Assembly (NCBI GenBank): GCA_050741915.1
Contig: JBOGEX010000162.1
Coordinates: 1 to 35,620, forward strand
Source: JACCTH01 sp050741915
GTDB lineage: Bacteria; Actinomycetota; Acidimicrobiia; Spongiisociales; ZC4RG35
Length of the DNA: 35,620 nt
Direction: 5' to 3'
Part shown: in pieces, positions 32,451 to 35,620 of the stretch
How the letters are laid out: every line of letters begins with the position of its first letter
Numbering within the stretch: the stretch's first letter is position 1
Position numbers and translations under genes: made by a program
Notes under the pieces: model-generated
The model's database searches: none
What the model saw: the letters and a program-made list of their open reading frames with translations, nothing else
What the model was told of the DNA's origin: nothing

Positions 32451-32861
32451 ATGCCTAAGACTGCGAACTTTGTCGGAGACCCCCCGGGTGTGCTTGAGCG
32501 ACTTTTCCCTCCCGAGTCGCAATCCGCTCCGGCCGCCCGGAAGTTTGTTCTCGAAGCCGGCTGGAGCGACGACGCCGAGACCAACCTGCGGCTGGCGACG
32601 GTCGTCTCCGAAGTCGTTACCAACGCCATCCTCCATGCCCGCACCGCGTTCGTCGTGACTGTCATCCCTAGGCGGGAAGCGATACGAGTTGCCGTGCGCG
32701 ACCAAAGCGCGGTTTTCCCGATCCGGCGCGCGTACCAGGCGCGGCAGCCAACGGGCCGAGGTCTTCAGATCGTCGAAGCTCTGGCGGACCGCTGGGGGGT
32801 GGCCAAGGAACCCTCCGGAAAAACGGTTTGGTTCGAGCTGGAACGCGAGGGCGTCGCATGA
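32451..32861 (+). CDS. RsbW/SpoIIAB-like anti-sigma serine kinase (HATPase_c)
   Basis: This 136-residue GHKL ATPase has N-box LATVVSEVVTNAILHA, G1 VAVRDQSAV and G2 TGRGLQIVEALADRWG. It is of the short actinobacterial anti-sigma type that binds a sigma factor or phosphorylates its antagonist. The ATG abuts the phosphatase stop (TAAATG) and its own stop overlaps the next ATG (ATGA). No sigma factor gene is in the window. Confidence 0.9.
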   Translation: MPKTANFVGDPPGVLERLFPPESQSAPAARKFVLEAGWSDDAETNLRLATVVSEVVTNAILHARTAFVVTVIPRREAIRVAVRDQSAVFPIRRAYQARQPTGRGLQIVEALADRWGVAKEPSGKTVWFELEREGVA

Positions 32862-33691
32862 CCGCACTCGAACGCTTGGTCGATGTTCGTTTGCTGGAAC
32901 TGCCAGTCGAGACGTGGAAACGTGCCTCCGGACACCACGAGGCAATCCAACGCGAGTTTGACATCGTGAAAGCAGATCTCCCCAGGGGATCGGTCCCCCA
33001 TCAGTTGTCTGACCTGCTCGAGGAACTGGACCTCAGGTTTGCCGGAGTTGGCGATCCGAATCGGCAGGAGCTCTACGCGGCTGCCGAACGAGGTGAGAGC
33101 TACATCGATCTCGTCTATCGGGTCCCGCCAGAATTGGCGACCGCGGCGAGACGACTAGAGGCAATGCTGGGCATGGTTGACGAGTTCTGCCGCGCCGGGG
33201 AGCGACTGCTCACTCTGGCGACTCCTCCGGACCTCGTGTCCTTCAGAACCTGGTTTCTCGGCGAGTTCACTCGTCAGATCGAGCACGGACTCGATCCGTT
33301 ACCTTGGAGCCGCTTCAACGCTGGCGCGGACGAACCCGACTCGGTCGATTCGCAAATAGCTCAGAGACATGGCCAGGAGTCGATCCGTTTCGAAGGTGAT
33401 CTCGACCTAGCGTCTGCAGGCGCTCTCAGAAGCCAGATTCTCGGAGTGCATCGAGACGACTCGTCAAAGCTCACACTCGATCTCAGTCGCGTCGACCTCG
33501 TTGACTCCGTGGGCATCAGCCTGCTCATCACGGCTCACACTCGCCTCAGTGAGGAAGGAGTACAGATGCGTCTCATTCTCCCAACACGCCTGCGCCGCAT
33601 TTTCGAGATCAGCGGACTCATAGAGCTCCTGCAACCGGAGTTTGTCGACGAGCCACGAGCTACCACGCTGGCAGAATCCAAAGACGGCTGA
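32858..33691 (+). CDS. Anti-sigma-factor antagonist with N-terminal helical domain and STAS domain
   Basis: In this 277-residue protein, residues 1 to about 165 form an acidic, helix-rich domain (REFDIVKADLPRG, YIDLVYRVPPELATAARRLEAML, RAGERLLTLATPP) that I have seen with such modules but cannot name. Residues about 175-265 are a STAS domain: SIRFEGDLDLASAG and LDLSRVDLVDSVGISLLI. The site is D-S-V-G; one of the two Ser/Thr positions common in RsbV/SpoIIAA is Val. ATG at 32858 overlaps the kinase stop by 4 nt, so partner switching among the three products is likely. Confidence 0.85.
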   Translation: MTALERLVDVRLLELPVETWKRASGHHEAIQREFDIVKADLPRGSVPHQLSDLLEELDLRFAGVGDPNRQELYAAAERGESYIDLVYRVPPELATAARRLEAMLGMVDEFCRAGERLLTLATPPDLVSFRTWFLGEFTRQIEHGLDPLPWSRFNAGADEPDSVDSQIAQRHGQESIRFEGDLDLASAGALRSQILGVHRDDSSKLTLDLSRVDLVDSVGISLLITAHTRLSEEGVQMRLILPTRLRRIFEISGLIELLQPEFVDEPRATTLAESKDG

Positions 33692-34682
33692 CAAACTGCA
33701 ATTCGGGCTCCGCATTCCTTCGTATGCCCCTCACGGGCTCACTTATCAAGGCTCCCGGGCGCTGCTCGACTATTGCCGGCGCATCGACGACCTCCCCTAC
33801 GAAGACATTTGGGTCATCGACCACCTCCTCGTTTCCAAGGGTGTCTACGGGGTGTCATGGCTCGACTCGCTCGCCACCCTGTCGGCGGCCGCGGCGGTAA
33901 CCAAAAGAGTGGGCCTGGGGACTGCGGCGCTGGTTGTGCCCCTCCGCCATCCGGTGATCCTGGCCAAAGAGATCGCTTCGCTACACATGCTGTCGGGAGG
34001 CCGTTTCCGTTTCGGAGTTGCGGTTGGCTGGGACCCGGAGGAGTTCTCGGCGGTGGGCGTTCCGCTCAAACAGAGAGGAACTCGCACCGACGAGGCCCTC
34101 GAACTCATTCGCCGCCTCCTCCTCGAGGAGAACGTCGACTTCAAGGGTCGCTACTGGCAGACGTCTGGCCTCACCATTTACCCGCGGGTACCGGACCCGC
34201 CACCAGTGTGGATCGCAGGCGGAACTCTCACCCATGCTCCCGACACGCCCGACAAACCCTTCATCGCCCCCGGGGTTCTCGATCGAATCCTCAAGGCGGA
34301 GGGATGGATGGCCCGTTCGAGCGGCAGCGATCCGGGGGACGTCCAGAACGACTGGAAGGGCGTTCAGGAGCATCTCATCGCCAACGGTCGCGAGCCGAGA
34401 ACTCTCACCTTCGCTGCCACTCAGTTCCTTCAAGTCGTCGAAGGCGGTAACCGACAGAAGGCGCTCCAAGAGCAGATGCCACTCTTCCTCGACGTCATGG
34501 GTGGACACCGCACCGTCAAGGATTTGCAGGCGTCCTATCTGATGGGGACGATCGACGACATGCTGGAAACGATCGGTGGTCTCCGCCAGGCGGGTCTCCA
34601 ATACCTGATCCTCACTCCCCTCGTCTCCGATCCTGCTCAGCTAGAGCTGATCACCCGGTACATCGTCGAACCGCTGAGATGA
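33642..34682 (+). CDS. Luciferase-like (LLM class) F420-dependent oxidoreductase
   Basis: The protein of about 346 residues has a TIM-barrel: LQFGLRIPSYAPHG at the N-terminus, GLGTAALVVPLRHPVILAKEIASLHMLSGGRFRFGVAVGWDPEEF (family core) and PPVWIAGG. Members use F420 or FMN for oxidation or monooxygenation. The only standard start before the domain is TTG 33642, overlapping the STAS gene by 50 nt, so the exact start is uncertain. Substrate is unknown. The 3' end overlaps the convergent molybdenum hydroxylase gene by 42 nt. Confidence 0.88.
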   Translation: MSTSHELPRWQNPKTADKLQFGLRIPSYAPHGLTYQGSRALLDYCRRIDDLPYEDIWVIDHLLVSKGVYGVSWLDSLATLSAAAAVTKRVGLGTAALVVPLRHPVILAKEIASLHMLSGGRFRFGVAVGWDPEEFSAVGVPLKQRGTRTDEALELIRRLLLEENVDFKGRYWQTSGLTIYPRVPDPPPVWIAGGTLTHAPDTPDKPFIAPGVLDRILKAEGWMARSSGSDPGDVQNDWKGVQEHLIANGREPRTLTFAATQFLQVVEGGNRQKALQEQMPLFLDVMGGHRTVKDLQASYLMGTIDDMLETIGGLRQAGLQYLILTPLVSDPAQLELITRYIVEPLR

Positions 34683-35620
34683 ACGGATGGCCGCCAGCAC
34701 CCGATCAGGCGTTGCTGGCAGCGTGCGAACACCAACCCCGATCGCATCGCGCAAAGCGTTGAGAATCGAGGGAGCGGTAGAAATAAGTGAGTGCTCCCCG
34801 ATCCCTTTGGCACCGTAGGGCCCGATCGGGTCGTTGGACTCCACCAGGATGCTCACCACCTCGGGGACATCTCCGATGGTGGGGATCAGATAGTCATGGA
34901 GGTTCTCGGTGCGGCCGGGGATGTACTCCTCCATCAGCGCCATGCCGATTCCCTGGGCAATTCCACCTTCGATCTGCCCCTCGATCAAACCCGGATTGAC
35001 GGCTCGGCCGACATCGTGGGCGGCGGTGATCTTCAATAGACGCACGGTCCCCAACTCGAGGTCGACTTCCAACTCGGTGAGCTGGGCTCCGAACCCGAAG
35101 ACAGCGTAAGGCTCGCCCTGGCCTTTCTCATCGAGGGCGGCGGTCGGCGGATCGTAAGTTGCGACCGCCACCGCCACGAGATCACCCTCAATGGCGGGGA
35201 GGTCTCCGAGGTCGAGGCGCTTTTTCTCGCCCCGGTCGTGCACTACCAGTTGCCCAGCTTCGAGTTCGAACAAGGAGTCTTCCGACGCCTGCGCCAGTCC
35301 TAATAGCTGCCGGCGCAGCGATTGGCCGGCGGCAAACGCCGCGTTGCCGCTGATGAAGGTCTGCCGGGAAGCGGAGGTCTTGCCTGCATCCGGTGTCGTA
35401 TCGGTGTCTGCCCCGACGCGGATCATGGCCTCGAGCGGAACCCCCACCGCATCGGCACAGATCTGGCTGATCACTGTGTTCGCTCCCTGGCCGATGTCGA
35501 TCGCACCTTGGTAGAGGACTATCCATCCTTCCCGATTGAGTCCGACTTTGATTGTCGAGGGATTAGGGAGGGCTGTGTTCCCGCACCCATACCAAAGTCC
35601 TGCCACCCCGACCCCCCGCC
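34641..35620 (-). CDS. Xanthine dehydrogenase/aldehyde oxidase-type Mo hydroxylase large subunit, 5' partial
   Basis: This is the C-terminal part (about 326 residues) of a molybdopterin-cytosine/pyranopterin-binding hydroxylase, open through the right edge (RGVGVAGLWYG). Cofactor motifs include DIGQGANTVISQICAD, AGKTSASRQTF and DVGRAVNPGLIEGQIEGG. The catalytic glutamate is in GPYGAKGIGEHSL. Such enzymes hydroxylate purines, aldehydes, CO or N-heterocycles; small FAD and [2Fe-2S] subunits or domains would be outside. The substrate cannot be inferred from this part. Confidence 0.92.
   Translation of the reverse strand, partial: RGVGVAGLWYGCGNTALPNPSTIKVGLNREGWIVLYQGAIDIGQGANTVISQICADAVGVPLEAMIRVGADTDTTPDAGKTSASRQTFISGNAAFAAGQSLRRQLLGLAQASEDSLFELEAGQLVVHDRGEKKRLDLGDLPAIEGDLVAVAVATYDPPTAALDEKGQGEPYAVFGFGAQLTELEVDLELGTVRLLKITAAHDVGRAVNPGLIEGQIEGGIAQGIGMALMEEYIPGRTENLHDYLIPTIGDVPEVVSILVESNDPIGPYGAKGIGEHSLISTAPSILNALRDAIGVGVRTLPATPDRVLAAIRSSQRFDDVPGDQL

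Overview
This is a GC-rich chromosomal window with densely packed genes, many stop/start overlaps and frequent GTG or TTG starts. Two genes of likely cofactor-F420 families (a Ddn-type protein and a luciferase-like oxidoreductase), an RsbU/RsbW/RsbV-type partner-switching module, many GntR/MarR/LuxR regulators and a DUF4242 protein point to an actinomycetote. An acidimicrobial-type lineage is possible, but nothing in the window fixes a lower rank. No rRNA, tRNA, transposase, phage gene or CRISPR array was recognised.

Left part (1-14.1 kb) is an amino-acid and peptide salvage island. It opens with the 3' part of a gene fusing an RbsC-type ABC permease to a TrzN-like amidohydrolase, then a D-amino-acid-oxidase-like gene. 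A leftward operon follows: a complete peptide ABC importer (binding lipoprotein, two permeases, two ATPases) and a TauE/SafE-type exporter. A divergent FCD-type GntR regulator leads a rightward operon of an MFS transporter, an ornithine cyclodeaminase-family enzyme and a gamma-glutamyltransferase-like hydrolase.

Centre (14.1-24 kb) is the most interesting part. Two transcription units diverge from a second FCD regulator. Leftward are a GlcG/HbpS-type protein, an aldehyde dehydrogenase and a ferritin-like protein. Rightward, behind a well-formed promoter with an embedded TGTATACGGTATACA dyad, lie a heme-oxygenase-like dimetal oxidase (HDO) with a complete six-ligand set, a Rieske ferredoxin, a FAD ferredoxin reductase fused to a second Rieske domain, and a catalytically atypical SDR. 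No Rieske oxygenase alpha subunit is present, so I infer that the electron chain may feed the HDO. Both FCD regulators have near-identical recognition helices and both lie next to GTATAC dyads, which suggests a shared or cross-talking regulon. A large LuxR-family ATPase regulator and a DUF4242 protein close this part.

Right part (24-35.6 kb) is a patchwork. It holds a four-copy inverted repeat cluster, a junction where the C-terminal halves of an oligopeptidase-B gene and of a peptide-ABC ATPase gene meet back to back, a CocE-type hydrolase, a frameshifted alpha/beta hydrolase, and a divergent ddn/marR pair sharing a promoter dyad. Beyond these are two tandem palindromes, a MazEF-type toxin-antitoxin pair, a small membrane protein, the PP2C phosphatase/anti-sigma kinase/STAS module, a luciferase-like oxidoreductase, and the 3' part of a molybdenum hydroxylase large subunit running off the right edge.
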